Shown here: positions 26,272 through 35,494 of the stretch, in pieces
How positions within the stretch are numbered: the stretch's first letter is position 1
Layout of the letters: each line of letters opens with the position of its first letter
Assembly: GCA_963724435.1 (NCBI GenBank)
Contig: CAVRUN010000011.1
Coordinates: forward strand, 272,640-336,639
Source of the DNA: AP-15 sp963724435
Lineage (GTDB): Bacteria; Pseudomonadota; Alphaproteobacteria; ATCC43930; CGMCC-115725
Length of the DNA: 64,000 nucleotides
Reading direction: 5' to 3'
Notes under the pieces: model-generated
Seen by the model: only the letters and a program-made list of their open reading frames with translations
What the model was told of the DNA's origin: nothing
Database searches by the model: none
Program-made: the position numbers and the translations under genes

Positions 26272-26737
26272 GGTAGTTTCCTCCGAAACCGACCCGACCC
26301 TCCGCAGCTCGGATCATCCGCGATCCGCAGCGCAAAAACGTACTGAAGGCAGCTCTCAGCTGCATCAAACCGACCTTCGGCCTCCGAGCGATATCCTTGC
26401 CGGACCTGCCCCCATTCCGGTCATCGCCGGGCGCTAGCCGGAGCGGCTCGTATCAGTTGGGTGAAATGCGAGCTTCCCGATTTGGGCCGCTTGGAGTGCC
26501 TAGCTTTTAAAAGCGTCATTCGCGACGATCCCCGACGCTGCGCTTATCGCACCGGGTACCGCTGGCAGACCAAACCGGCAGGGGATATCCTCGCTCACGG
26601 AGTTCGCAATGTTGGCTTGCCGGTTGTGGCGCCGTTTTAGCGCGCAGCATCACTCGCCCGCAGCAATTAGTCTGCTTTTTGAACCGGTGTTGTCGCCTTC
26701 TCCACAGCCATTGGCTGATGGCTCGGAGGGGTATTGG
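26272..26737. other. Intergenic; no gene recognised
   Basis: Nothing convincing is seen between the recombinase and the catalase-like gene. It contains the recombinase ribosome site at its left edge. Confidence 0.4.
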
Positions 26738-27889
26738 TCACCCCCAGCGCGGGAAGACCTTACCCATTACGGTAAGCACCTCGTCGGCGCTGCATGGCTC
26801 CGTGCGCTGCTGCCGGTTGAGCTTATGGCGCAGGATCGAAGAATGGCGGTAGACCTCTTTGCGCGCGCGCATAATGTTGCCGAGTGGCGCATGCTCCGCC
26901 GTCACGCGCCATGGCGTGAAGGAGAGCGCATCCATCTTCTCGAGGTTCTCGTCGCCAGAGATGTCCTGCCGCGGGATGCGGAGCTTGGCCACCGTGACGA
27001 AAGGCGACAGCGCCTCAGGCCATTCGACGGTGACGTCCTCGACCGGCATCCGGGCTAGATCGGCGCACAGTTGCACTTGGATGTCGAATTCGTATGGATG
27101 GTCCCGCAGCTCCGCTACCAGGACGGGGCGGTACACCTCCGGGGCCGACGCAAGGTCGAGAGAGCGCTCAACCACCTTTTTTGCAAATGCCGGGTTGGGG
27201 GCGAAACGCACCTTGGCGATATAGTCCCCGTGCCGAACAGCACCCATCGTCCAGTAAGTGGATAGCAACAGGTTCACGGGGCGTGTCTGAGCCACGGTAA
27301 GGAACGCGAGGAGTTCGTCCCAGGCCCACTGATCCTGGTCCAGCGTTCCCTTGCCCGTCACAAAGTCTCGAAAAAAACGGTGCCGACCGGGGGTGCCTTG
27401 CGCAAAGTAAAGTGGTGCTTCTACGAACAACTCCTGGATAAATAGATAATGCTCGATCGTATTGCAGAAGAAGATCGGCGCGTCGATGTTGGCGTAATCG
27501 AAGGTGCGCGTGTCGGGCTGATCGTCGAGCAGGGTCGGACCGTCGATGTCGAACATCTTCAGCGCCAATCCGGTCGCGCCGCCAAGCCGCGCGTCCGCTC
27601 CAGCATGTGGCGAGCCGTTGGAAAAGCGGATCAATGCGTCGTGCGTTCCGGGTTTGGCATAAATGCCTTGCGCGTATTCGGCTGGAAGCCGATCCAATAT
27701 CTCGACCTCGGCCCTGACTAGTCCATAGCCTTTGGCGTGTGCGTCGCGGACGGCGCGGCCGGTGCCTTCAGTCGTGGCCGACCCGGCAATGTAACGCTCC
27801 GTCTTTGCGATTACTGTCTGCAGGGTTTCATCGAACTGGGGATCGGCGGCTTCGATGTCCGGCGTGTATTTGACGAACGGGGTCGACAT
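26738..27889 (-). CDS. Catalase-family heme protein (SrpA/KatE-like clade)
   Basis: A 383-aa member of the catalase superfamily, shorter than classical catalases (about 480-750 aa). Seen are RFSNGSPH near residue 87, ALKMFDIDGP, an FDYANIDAPIFF segment and a C-terminal VYRHSSILRHKLN in place of the usual proximal-Tyr helix. The ATG follows AGGAGGACAC. Short catalase-like proteins often act as organic-peroxide peroxidases; the exact activity is inferred. It is last in a minus-strand group with OsmC and a diiron protein. All frames are intact. Confidence 0.8.
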   Translation of the reverse strand: MSTPFVKYTPDIEAADPQFDETLQTVIAKTERYIAGSATTEGTGRAVRDAHAKGYGLVRAEVEILDRLPAEYAQGIYAKPGTHDALIRFSNGSPHAGADARLGGATGLALKMFDIDGPTLLDDQPDTRTFDYANIDAPIFFCNTIEHYLFIQELFVEAPLYFAQGTPGRHRFFRDFVTGKGTLDQDQWAWDELLAFLTVAQTRPVNLLLSTYWTMGAVRHGDYIAKVRFAPNPAFAKKVVERSLDLASAPEVYRPVLVAELRDHPYEFDIQVQLCADLARMPVEDVTVEWPEALSPFVTVAKLRIPRQDISGDENLEKMDALSFTPWRVTAEHAPLGNIMRARKEVYRHSSILRHKLNRQQRTEPCSADEVLTVMGKVFPRWG

Positions 27890-28179
27890 GTGTCCTCCTT
27901 CTATTATCGGACCTCCCTCCTTGAGTGCGCGTTGCGGCGGCGTGATGAGAGGATGTCCGAAGCCGCGCTTTTAGGGACTGATTACCCATAAACTCGGAGT
28001 TCCCCGAGCCTTCAAAACATGCCGGAGGTGCAGGAGCGGCTCGCGTCGCTTGAGACAATTGAGCTGGGGTCGCGCAGTGTGACACCGCCAGGATGTGAAG
28101 TTACTGCAAACGAGAGAAACGATCTTGCTGCCACAGCGCATTCCCGCCGATTTCAACAACAGCCCGGGCGTTCTGTCGC

Positions 28180-28308
28180 TCAGCTCGCGGTATCAAATCC
28201 TCCGGTCTCGACGGCTCGCGCGGCGGTCACGACAGAGCCCGTGATGAGCAATGCCAATCCGGCAATGATTGGTAGGGCTTTTCTGCATCGGCGAAACGGA
28301 ATGGTCAT
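28180..28308 (-). CDS. 42-aa exported or membrane peptide
   Basis: A short frame begins MTIPFRRCRKALPIIAGLAL and continues LITGSVVTAARAVETGGFDTAS. It has a basic start, one hydrophobic stretch and an Ala-x-Ala-like end, as in signal peptides or single-span peptides. It is preceded by AAGGAGAGGTACG, a strong ribosome site, which supports real translation. It lies between OsmC (upstream) and the catalase-like gene (downstream) on the same strand. Confidence 0.55.
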   Translation of the reverse strand: MTIPFRRCRKALPIIAGLALLITGSVVTAARAVETGGFDTAS

Positions 28309-28360
28309 CGTACCTCTCCTTGCAGCGATTTTTACTTAAACGACAGGTGTTGCGCGCTGT

Positions 28361-28395
28361 CCGAGCCCGCAGCGCTCTACGCGCTGCGGGCTCGG
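28361..28395 (-). terminator. Perfect 14-bp hairpin after osmC
   Basis: CCGAGCCCGCAGCG (28361-28374) pairs perfectly with 28382-28395 around a 7-base loop, directly after the OsmC stop. No long T run follows on the minus strand, so it may be a weak terminator or an mRNA-stabilising hairpin separating osmC from the downstream peptide and catalase genes. Confidence 0.6.
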
Positions 28396-28401
28396 TTTCG
28401 G

Positions 28402-28992
28402 TCACTCAATGATTAGCGACGGAACGACCGCGATGGCGCGGGTGACGTTGTAGAAATTGGGAGATGTCGCCAGCACCAGCTCGTGGATCTTCCGGAGCTG
28501 CTCTTCGGTGCCGTCGCCCTTGATCACTACTCGGGTGCGCAGCTCGCGATAGCCGGGAGCGACCGACGGATCGAGCCCAAAGAAGCCGCGCAGGTCGATG
28601 TCGCCTTCGGTGGTGATCTCCAATTTTTGCAGTGCGATACCCTGCAGCGCGCAGAGCGCCGAGTAGCCCACCATCATGCAGGCGTTGAAGCCGGCGAGCA
28701 GATATTCCTGCGGATTGGCATAGGCGTTGCCGCCACCGAGCTCTAAGGGCTCGTCGATGTCGAGCGAGAAGCGCCGCGGCACATTGGTGCCGCCGATTGC
28801 AAAGCTGTCGACTTGCGCCCGCGAATGCGCGCCGCTCTGCCAGGTGCTGGCGACCCGCCAATGCGTCATGCCCTGTGCGGGATTGGCCTCGACGCTCTCG
28901 ATCAACGTATGCACGGCATCGGTGTCGATACCGTTGACGACGCTGCCGGAAGACAGGGAAGCATTTTCTTGCATTTTGACGGCTGTGGACAT
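28402..28992 (-). CDS. OsmC-family protein
   Basis: A 196-aa OsmC/Ohr-like protein. Such proteins reduce organic hydroperoxides through a Cys pair. The OsmC core is visible in NPQEYLLAGFNACMMVGYSALC (both Cys candidates) and in ALQKLEITTEGDIDLRGFFGL. The N-terminal 60 residues extend beyond the minimal domain. It lies 37 bases after the diiron gene on the same strand, so an operon is likely. A hairpin follows its stop. Confidence 0.85.
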   Translation of the reverse strand: MSTAVKMQENASLSSGSVVNGIDTDAVHTLIESVEANPAQGMTHWRVASTWQSGAHSRAQVDSFAIGGTNVPRRFSLDIDEPLELGGGNAYANPQEYLLAGFNACMMVGYSALCALQGIALQKLEITTEGDIDLRGFFGLDPSVAPGYRELRTRVVIKGDGTEEQLRKIHELVLATSPNFYNVTRAIAVVPSLIIE

Positions 28993-29029
28993 GATCTGGA
29001 TCCTTTCACGCGATCAGGTTGAGGTTGCT

Positions 29030-29983
29030 TTAGGCGGCTTCCAGCATCCGTACCGGAGCGAAGGAAGCGAGCGCCTCGTGGATCCGGCCGAGTTGTGCGT
29101 CGGTCGTCAGGCTCGCCAATGTGCTGGCGAAGTGGGGATGCCGCGCGCCGGAGAGGATGTACTGGAAGCGGTATGCCTCCAGGATCGTCTGCTTCATCAT
29201 GCGGGTCTCGGACGCGCTCAGTTGCCGCCCGCAAGTTCGAGCAAAGTAATCGCCATCGGCAGCGGCCTGCGCCTGTACAATGGCGTCGACGGCCCTGACC
29301 AGCGCGATCAGCTCGTCGACCGCCGCATCGCGCGCCTCAGCACTGATGCCGGCATCGAGCCGCCGCCACTCCAGCTCGTCCATGAGCGCGTGCTGGCATT
29401 CCTCCTTCCAGTGGAACATAAAGACGTCCTGGTAGAGTTCGGATAGACCGACGTCCTCACGAATGCTTTCACGGTAATGGGATTGGGTGAACAGCTCGAT
29501 GTGCAGGGTTAGTGCCAGCACTGCCCAGCTGCTCTTGCTCAGTACCGCGGCGGCGACCTCGTTCGGATCCCAGGCAAAACTGTAGCCGGACGGCATGACC
29601 TCCGCGGTCAGCGCTTCGACCCGGCGAAACAATGCCTGATGCTTTAGCTCTTCATCGCCGAACCGGATCAGCGCCTCGAGCGCGACTTGGTCACCGAGCC
29701 AATGGTCGCGACTGAGCTCCAATACTTTGGCGCCGATGAAGCGCTCGACCAACCCGAACATGTTGGCGTAAGTGCGCCCTTGGACCTGACTGAAGAAGAT
29801 CCGCTCGCTCGGCGAGAGAAAGTCGAGCCCGCCCGCCAGTGTGAGCCCGTCGGGCAGGAACTTGTCAGCGCGATCGAGCCGGCGCCCGCGAATGACGTCG
29901 GTCTCGACGTCCCAGCGCATCCGCTTCGATGCGGCAATGCAACGGGCGAACCGATCGGTTGGAACGGCATAGGAAATGTCCAT
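29030..29983 (-). CDS. Ferritin-like diiron protein, unknown substrate
   Basis: A 317-aa helical protein with two ExxH-type metal motifs: GDEELKHQALF near residue 110 and FHWKEECQHALMDELEW near 190, with other acidic helices between. This is the pattern of ferritin-like diiron oxidases. The start at ATG 29983 (MDISYAVPTDRF) follows GGGGGTCTGTG; a longer frame starts at 30034. First gene of the group with OsmC and catalase-like genes, and divergent from the BTAD regulator, so a role in peroxide or oxygen chemistry is inferred. Confidence 0.7.
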   Translation of the reverse strand: MDISYAVPTDRFARCIAASKRMRWDVETDVIRGRRLDRADKFLPDGLTLAGGLDFLSPSERIFFSQVQGRTYANMFGLVERFIGAKVLELSRDHWLGDQVALEALIRFGDEELKHQALFRRVEALTAEVMPSGYSFAWDPNEVAAAVLSKSSWAVLALTLHIELFTQSHYRESIREDVGLSELYQDVFMFHWKEECQHALMDELEWRRLDAGISAEARDAAVDELIALVRAVDAIVQAQAAADGDYFARTCGRQLSASETRMMKQTILEAYRFQYILSGARHPHFASTLASLTTDAQLGRIHEALASFAPVRMLEAA

Positions 29984-30125
29984 CACAGACCCCCTTTTTC
30001 GGCGAGAGGCCAAGCGCTCTCGGCGACCGAACAATGGCCATCGAGCGTGTACGGGGCCGTGGGAACAGGCGTGGTAAGTTGCGGTGGAAACGTGGTTATG
30101 TATAATCGCCGGTGCGTGTAATCTA
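29984..30125. promoter_or_regulatory. Divergent intergenic region between diiron gene and BTAD regulator
   Basis: This 142-base gap must hold both promoters. The plus-strand side is A/T-richer near 30090-30125. I cannot name an operator. The divergent layout suggests that the regulator controls the oxidative-stress group. Confidence 0.4.
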
Positions 30126-32156
30126 ATGTTAAGCTACGGACAGCACGTGCTGGAGTTCAGGGTCCTCGGCGAATTTGAGGTCGTCCGGGACGGCGTCACG
30201 GTGACGTTGCCGCCATCGCGCAAGACGCGCGCTCTTCTCGCATACCTCGCTTTAAGTCGACAAAAGCATCGGCGCGAAAGGTTATGCGAGATATTCTGGG
30301 ATGTGCCGGACGACCCACGCGGTGCTTTGCGCTGGAGCCTGAGCAAAATCAGGCCGCTGATCGACGATCCGGCGCATCCCCGCTTGATCGCCGACCGCAA
30401 CAGTGTCGAGCTGCGTACCGAGGCGCTCGCCATCGACCTGCTGTCTGCGCAAGCCTACGTCGGCGCCGGCGTCGAGGCGACATCCGACCTGGTGCAGGCC
30501 GCCTCTTCCTTCCGCGCCCCGCTGCTGGCCGATCTCGACCTGCCGGCAAACAACGAATTCCAGAGCTGGCTGTTGAGTTTGCGCGAGGACGCGCGGAAGC
30601 TTCAGACGCAAATCCTACGTGCCTTAACGGAGCGTCTCGGATCAACCCCCGACGCAGCCTTGCCCTATGCACGTGAGCTGGTGCGTATCGACCCCTACGA
30701 CGAGACGGCCTGGGCGGTGTTGATCACCAATCTTGCGGCGGCTGGCCGCAGCGGGGAGGTAGGGGAGCAGTATGAGGCGGGCCTGCGCGCCCTGCGTGAC
30801 GTCGGTGGAGCCTCGGGGCCACTGCTCCGAGCATGGCGCACCGTCCGTGGTTCGGCCACCCGCTCGGCCGATTGCGACACGAATTCGGCGGCCTCGCCGG
30901 TCGGCGATCTGCCGGCAAGGAGCGTGCCAGCAGTTACAATTTCGGAGCCCGCGACGCCGCGCCTGTCGATTGTCGTGCTGCCCTTCGTCAATCTGAGCAA
31001 CGACCCCGAACAGCAATATTTCGCCGACGGGATCACAGGGGATCTCATAACCGATCTATCACGCATTCCGGACATGCTCGTCATCTCGCGCTACACCGCC
31101 TTCACCTATAGGGACAAGCCGGTCGACATCAAGCAGATCGGCCGCGAGCTGGGAGTGCGCTATGCACTCGAAGGAGAGGTCCAGCGCTCGGGAACCCGGG
31201 TCCGCGTCACCGCCCAGCTGATCGATGCCGAAACCGACACGCATCTGTGGGCCGAGCGGTTCGACGGCGACCCCAGCGATCTGTTCGCCTGGCAAGATGA
31301 GATTACCAACCGGATCGCGGTCGCGCTCGACCTCGAGCTGGTCGACGCCGCAGCCTCCCGGCCGAGCGAGCGCCCGTACGCGCGCGATTACATCTTGCGC
31401 GGGCGCGCGGTACGACTGAAGCCGCCGTCGCGCGAGAGCCGTACGACTGCGATTGCGCTGTTCGAGCAGGCGCTGGCACTCGATCAAGACTCGATCGCGG
31501 CGCAGAGCTGGCTGGCGATCGAACTCACGGCCCGCGCCCTTGATTTTATGACCGGCACGGCCGCGGCCGATATTACGCGGGCGGAAGGCTTAGCCGAGCG
31601 AGTCCTGGCCGCATCGCCGCGCAGCTCGGTCGCGCATTTCGCCAAGGGCCAGGTGTTGCGCGCGCAGGACCGATTCGACGAGGCGATTTCCGAATATGAG
31701 ACAGTCATCGCGCTCAATCGCAACTGGGCCCACGCACACTCCCATCTCGGCTGGTGCAGGTTCGTGACGGGGGCGATAGAGGCGCTTATCCCGACGCAAG
31801 AGCGGGCTATTCGGCTCAGTCCCCGGGATCCTCAAATCGGTCTTTTTTATTTCCGGATCGGGTTCGGGCATCTCCTCCAATCGCGCCCCGATGAGGCGAT
31901 CGTCTGGTGCGAAAAGGCGCGCAACGCCGCGCCAGCGGCCCCAATATTCCGCACCCTCCTGGCTTCTGCCTACGCTCTCAAAGGCGAGACCGGCCGCGCC
32001 CGCGGCGAGCTCGCCGAAGCGCGCAGGCTGGTCGGCGACGATCGGTATTCCAGCATCGCCCATTTGCGGGCGGTAGCATCTTGGGGCGCGCCGCAGCTCT
32101 TGGTCGAAACCACCTATTTCGCCGGTCTGCGCCGGGCCGGGGTTCCGGAGGAATAG
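30126..32156 (+). CDS. BTAD/TolB-like/TPR transcriptional regulator
   Basis: A 676-aa regulator. Order: an OmpR-like winged helix (residues about 8-95, LEFRVLGEFEVVRDG...RGALRWSLSKIRPLI), a bacterial transcriptional activator domain (about 100-240, LDLPANNEFQSWLLSLRED), a TolB N-terminal-like domain (about 280-410, SIVVLPFVNLSNDPEQQYFADG, LEGEVQRSGTRVRVTAQLIDA) and TPR repeats to the end. Such proteins act as ATP-independent activators, sometimes linked to cyclase domains, which are absent here. The ATG at 30126 or the GTG at 30147 are the plausible starts. It is divergent from the diiron/OsmC/catalase genes. Confidence 0.82.
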   Translation: MLSYGQHVLEFRVLGEFEVVRDGVTVTLPPSRKTRALLAYLALSRQKHRRERLCEIFWDVPDDPRGALRWSLSKIRPLIDDPAHPRLIADRNSVELRTEALAIDLLSAQAYVGAGVEATSDLVQAASSFRAPLLADLDLPANNEFQSWLLSLREDARKLQTQILRALTERLGSTPDAALPYARELVRIDPYDETAWAVLITNLAAAGRSGEVGEQYEAGLRALRDVGGASGPLLRAWRTVRGSATRSADCDTNSAASPVGDLPARSVPAVTISEPATPRLSIVVLPFVNLSNDPEQQYFADGITGDLITDLSRIPDMLVISRYTAFTYRDKPVDIKQIGRELGVRYALEGEVQRSGTRVRVTAQLIDAETDTHLWAERFDGDPSDLFAWQDEITNRIAVALDLELVDAAASRPSERPYARDYILRGRAVRLKPPSRESRTTAIALFEQALALDQDSIAAQSWLAIELTARALDFMTGTAAADITRAEGLAERVLAASPRSSVAHFAKGQVLRAQDRFDEAISEYETVIALNRNWAHAHSHLGWCRFVTGAIEALIPTQERAIRLSPRDPQIGLFYFRIGFGHLLQSRPDEAIVWCEKARNAAPAAPIFRTLLASAYALKGETGRARGELAEARRLVGDDRYSSIAHLRAVASWGAPQLLVETTYFAGLRRAGVPEE

Positions 32157-32838
32157 CCATTTCTAATCGTCTCGGTCACTGATTTGGCAGGCGAAACGAA
32201 TGGCCGCTTCCGGGCCGCCCCGACCATCCACCGACGCGGCCAGAAATGGCTCTCTAAGGTCGCGCCTTGCCGGATGCTCCCAATGCCGCGAACGACAGGA
32301 ATGGGCCCAGCCGCGTCGTTCCCGCTCGCTCCGGCGGAGGTCGGCTAACTGAACCAACACCGGCCGTTCAGCCTAGCCGGCAGGGAACGGGTCAAAGTGC
32401 CCCGAAGCAGCCATTGTCGTAGCGACCGACCAGCGCGAGGTCGGGTGGTTTCCCGTCATTCCGATTGGCTCGTCCGTGACGCCAATTCTGTCCAAAGAGT
32501 CACTGACCGACTCAATCCGGAACATCCGAACTGCGCCTATTTAAGCGCTGGCGGGTCAACGAGCAGAGGTCTAAGATCGTCCACGAGCGGGTCCTCTCGT
32601 ATGAGCGGAGGATCTACCCATGGACGTAGCGCCGTCGCTATAGGTTCTGCCCCCTAGGCGCTACGTGCGGCATTCCGTGAGAACGAGATCGACGATACGG
32701 GCACTGCCGAACTTGGCGTCTGAGCCCAGCACTAAGGCACCGCGTTGGGTTAATGCGGTTTTTTCCCACCGAAGTTCTTCAGGCCGAGCCGACGGCGTGA
32801 GATTATTCCTTGAAAGCAAACCGAAGCACGGGTCGGAT
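32157..32838. other. Intergenic with repeat copy 7; no gene recognised
   Basis: It holds a repeat-family member (32270-32415), then a short open stretch near 32535-32620 that I cannot assign. The region just before 32839 is the presumed promoter of the methanethiol-oxidase operon. Confidence 0.4.
32270..32415. repeat. Dispersed intergenic repeat, copy 7
   Basis: Seen are GCGGAGGTCGGCTAACTGAAC, CCGGCCGTTCAGCCTAGCCGG, CAGGGAACGGGTCAAAGTGCCCC and GAAGCAGCCATT, matching the family order. Confidence 0.5.
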
Positions 32839-34584
32839 ATGGCATATGAGATTGCGGGCAGAGACCGGCCGGCTGTTCGACTGCTGGCCTCGGTTCCGAG
32901 CGGGATCAGGGCCACGATTGACGCCGTCGTACCAGGAGGCTGGCTGCTAGTGGTCACTCTGGCCTTCGCTGTGGCGGTTTCGTGGAGCGCGCACGCCGGC
33001 TCGAGCTATCTGGCGGTTTGGTCATCCGACAAGGACCCTGCCAAGGGCAGCCTTAATACCGACTTCCTCGCCATCATCGATGCCGATCCGCGCTCCCTGA
33101 CCTACGGCAAGGTGGTGAACACTGCGTCGTTGCAGCACGTACCCGGCATGAACCTGCTAAATGATCTGGGGTATACGAACGCGCTCGGCCTGACGACGCA
33201 ATACGGGTTTCCACCAGCCGGGATACCGTCAGATGTGCTGAACGAGGCGCATCACATGTCGCACGAACCGATTGTCGATGGCCGCCACCGCTACCTCTAT
33301 CTCGGCGGGCTGATCAGCGCGAACGTGTTTCGCTGCGATGTGGCCGACCCACTCCACATCCCCACCTGTCCGCTGGTCACGTCGGCGGAGGACGTCAAAA
33401 ACTTCTCCGGCGTTGACGACTTCATCCAGGCACCCAACGGCAACCTACTTGTCAGCTATATGGGCGCTCACGACCTGACGACACCGGGCGGCGTGGTCGA
33501 GCTCGCCCTCGACGGCACCGTCATCGGAGAATACGCGGCCGCCAAACGAGGCGGGCCGACGCGCTACATGCCGAGCATCAATGGGGTCACCGATACCGGG
33601 CTGCTGGCCCATCCGCATGGGATCGATATCCGCGAGGACCTGAACCTGCTGGTGACGTCCGACTTCGCCGACCCGCTCAGCCTGGCGATCGCAGCGACGG
33701 TGTACGGAACAGCAGAAGACATGGGAACAACCGTGCGGTTTTGGAATCTTTCGGATCTCGACGCCGGACCTAAGGCAATCGCGCAGGTTCCTGTCGGCAA
33801 GGGCCGTGAGACATTGTTCGAGAACAACGCGCCCGAGGGGCTGATGTCGGTCGCGCTCACTCACCTGCATGAACACAGAGGCGTGTTCGTAGCGTCGATG
33901 GGTGGCGGGACCATCTGGTACGCGCCGGACGCCACCGCGGCTCAGCCCGAGTTCCGCATGGTTTACCGAGTAGGCCCCGGCGCTTCCGCCGCAATATTCT
34001 TTCTTACGCCGGATGACCGGTTCCTCGTGCAACCGATTCAGGGCGCATGGTCTCCAGGCGACGCAGTATACGATCGTGACTACAAGGGTGAACACTCGCG
34101 CCGCATAGTTGTTCTGGATATCCAGAAGCTGCTGAGAGCGGGGACCGCCGTTCAATGTGCAGCGCCGCCCGTTGTCACCGATGCAAATGGGATCATTCAG
34201 CTAATTCCCGCGCGTAACAACGGCGCGAAGGATTGCCCTACGATCACCGGCACCCTCAATCTGGACTCCCAGGCGAATTTCGACACTCATGCCGGGCCGC
34301 ATTTCACGGCTTTCGACCATGAGTCCCGGCGGGTCGCTGCGACGAACTACTTTGTGCAGCTGGCGCCCTTCAATTTGCCCGGCACACAGGAGGCGGGCGA
34401 CGATCGGGTCTGCATGGCGAGGCTGACACAAACGGGTCAGCTGATCCTGGATACCGCCTTCAAGGACGAGTTAACTGGCCGCCCTTGTGTCTCGATGGAC
34501 CGGCCGACGTCGTACCTATGGCCCCATCGCGGCGCAACGGGTGCTGCCAAGCCGCATGGGATGGCCTTCATCGACCTGTACTGA
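32839..34584 (+). CDS. mtoX: Selenium-binding-protein-1/methanethiol-oxidase-like protein (SBP56 family)
   Basis: A 581-aa protein of the SBP56 family; characterised bacterial and human members oxidise methanethiol to formaldehyde, sulfide and peroxide. The N-terminus has a hydrophobic stretch (GGWLLVVTLAFAVAVSW) ending AHA, so periplasmic export is likely. Family-like parts are DFLAIIDADPRSLTYGKVVN, NEAHHMSHEPIVDGRHRYLYLGG, LAHPHGIDIREDLNLLVTSDF and KPHGMAFIDLY. It is longer than usual (about 430-460 aa). The start at 32839 is the nearest ATG before the leader. A SCO1 gene follows 22 bases later, as in known mto operons. The symbol is tentative. Confidence 0.75.
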   Translation: MAYEIAGRDRPAVRLLASVPSGIRATIDAVVPGGWLLVVTLAFAVAVSWSAHAGSSYLAVWSSDKDPAKGSLNTDFLAIIDADPRSLTYGKVVNTASLQHVPGMNLLNDLGYTNALGLTTQYGFPPAGIPSDVLNEAHHMSHEPIVDGRHRYLYLGGLISANVFRCDVADPLHIPTCPLVTSAEDVKNFSGVDDFIQAPNGNLLVSYMGAHDLTTPGGVVELALDGTVIGEYAAAKRGGPTRYMPSINGVTDTGLLAHPHGIDIREDLNLLVTSDFADPLSLAIAATVYGTAEDMGTTVRFWNLSDLDAGPKAIAQVPVGKGRETLFENNAPEGLMSVALTHLHEHRGVFVASMGGGTIWYAPDATAAQPEFRMVYRVGPGASAAIFFLTPDDRFLVQPIQGAWSPGDAVYDRDYKGEHSRRIVVLDIQKLLRAGTAVQCAAPPVVTDANGIIQLIPARNNGAKDCPTITGTLNLDSQANFDTHAGPHFTAFDHESRRVAATNYFVQLAPFNLPGTQEAGDDRVCMARLTQTGQLILDTAFKDELTGRPCVSMDRPTSYLWPHRGATGAAKPHGMAFIDLY

Positions 34585-34606
34585 AGGGGATACGGAGGGC
34601 GGGTGC

Positions 34607-35188
34607 GTGAAGCGTCTGGTTCCAATCGCTGTTGGCATAGGTCTTTTCGCCAGTCTTGGAGCCGCTGCCTTCGTGGCGGTACCGCACCAAGGTCCCATTC
34701 GGAGCCCTGAGCTTGAAAACTTCCATCTGGTGGGGCCGACCGGGCGCTCCTACTCGATCGAGAGTTTCCCGTCCGGCTCGGTGCTGGCGATCTATTTTGG
34801 CTACACGACTTGCTTGGGAACCTGCCCGACCGCGCTCAACAGCATCGCAGAGGCGATAGATCGTCTGGGCGCAGCTGGAGCTTCTGTTCAGCCAGTCTTT
34901 ATCGACATGGATCCCGAGCTGGCGGTGCTCACAAATATCCAGCTTTATATGAATTCTTTTGGCCCGAGTTTCCTCGGACTGACCGGTTCGTCCGAGGACA
35001 TAGACCGGGCAGCCAGGAGCTTTAAAGTCAAGGTTGAGCGTATCCAGTTCAGTGCCGACCCCACCGACTACGCGATGAAACACACCTCGCCGATTTTCGT
35101 GATGCGGACCAACGATCCACACCCCAAGCTACTGCCGGCGACGAGCTCGCCCGCGGACATCGAAGCCGCACTGCGGAATGCGCTCTGA
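34607..35188 (+). CDS. SCO1/SenC-family copper chaperone
   Basis: A 193-aa thioredoxin-fold protein with an N-terminal membrane anchor (LVPIAVGIGLFASLGAAAFVAV). The copper site is CLGTCP (CxxxC) near residue 67, with the distant His in MKHTSPIFVM. It starts at GTG 34607 after GGAGGGCGGG. SCO proteins deliver copper to cuproenzymes. Right behind a methanethiol-oxidase-like gene, it probably matures that enzyme. The frame is intact. Confidence 0.87.
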   Translation: MKRLVPIAVGIGLFASLGAAAFVAVPHQGPIRSPELENFHLVGPTGRSYSIESFPSGSVLAIYFGYTTCLGTCPTALNSIAEAIDRLGAAGASVQPVFIDMDPELAVLTNIQLYMNSFGPSFLGLTGSSEDIDRAARSFKVKVERIQFSADPTDYAMKHTSPIFVMRTNDPHPKLLPATSSPADIEAALRNAL

Positions 35189-35494
35189 GAAGCCCAGCAG
35201 GAGAGAGGTGTCTTGGGACGGCTCGGCTGGTGTGAGCCGGGAAGAAAATTCCATCCGGTGCAGTTGTGACTGAAGCGGCCGCCGGTCGCCGACAAGGGGA
35301 CTGGGGTGTCGCGGCGATGTGGGCGGTCTGGGCTCGCTTGGACCCAATAATTACAGCCTACCCGCGATGCTTCGGCCGGTCGACGGATCCGGAGCCCGCC
35401 GGCATCTGTTGCCCAAGCATGAGGACATCGGGGCGGTGATGGGCGCGTTGCAGCGCGTCGCAGCGGGTGCAATCCTCCACCTGGAAACAGCAGA
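35189..35494 (+). other. Short open frame overlapping the next start; otherwise no gene
   Basis: An open frame through this gap ends at 35498 and overlaps the methyltransferase ATG (35495) as ATGA. From its last Met it gives about 43 aa, ending HLLPKHEDIGAVMGALQRVA, then AGAILHLETAE. This could be the tail of a lost gene that is translationally coupled to the methyltransferase. No family is recognised. Confidence 0.3.
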
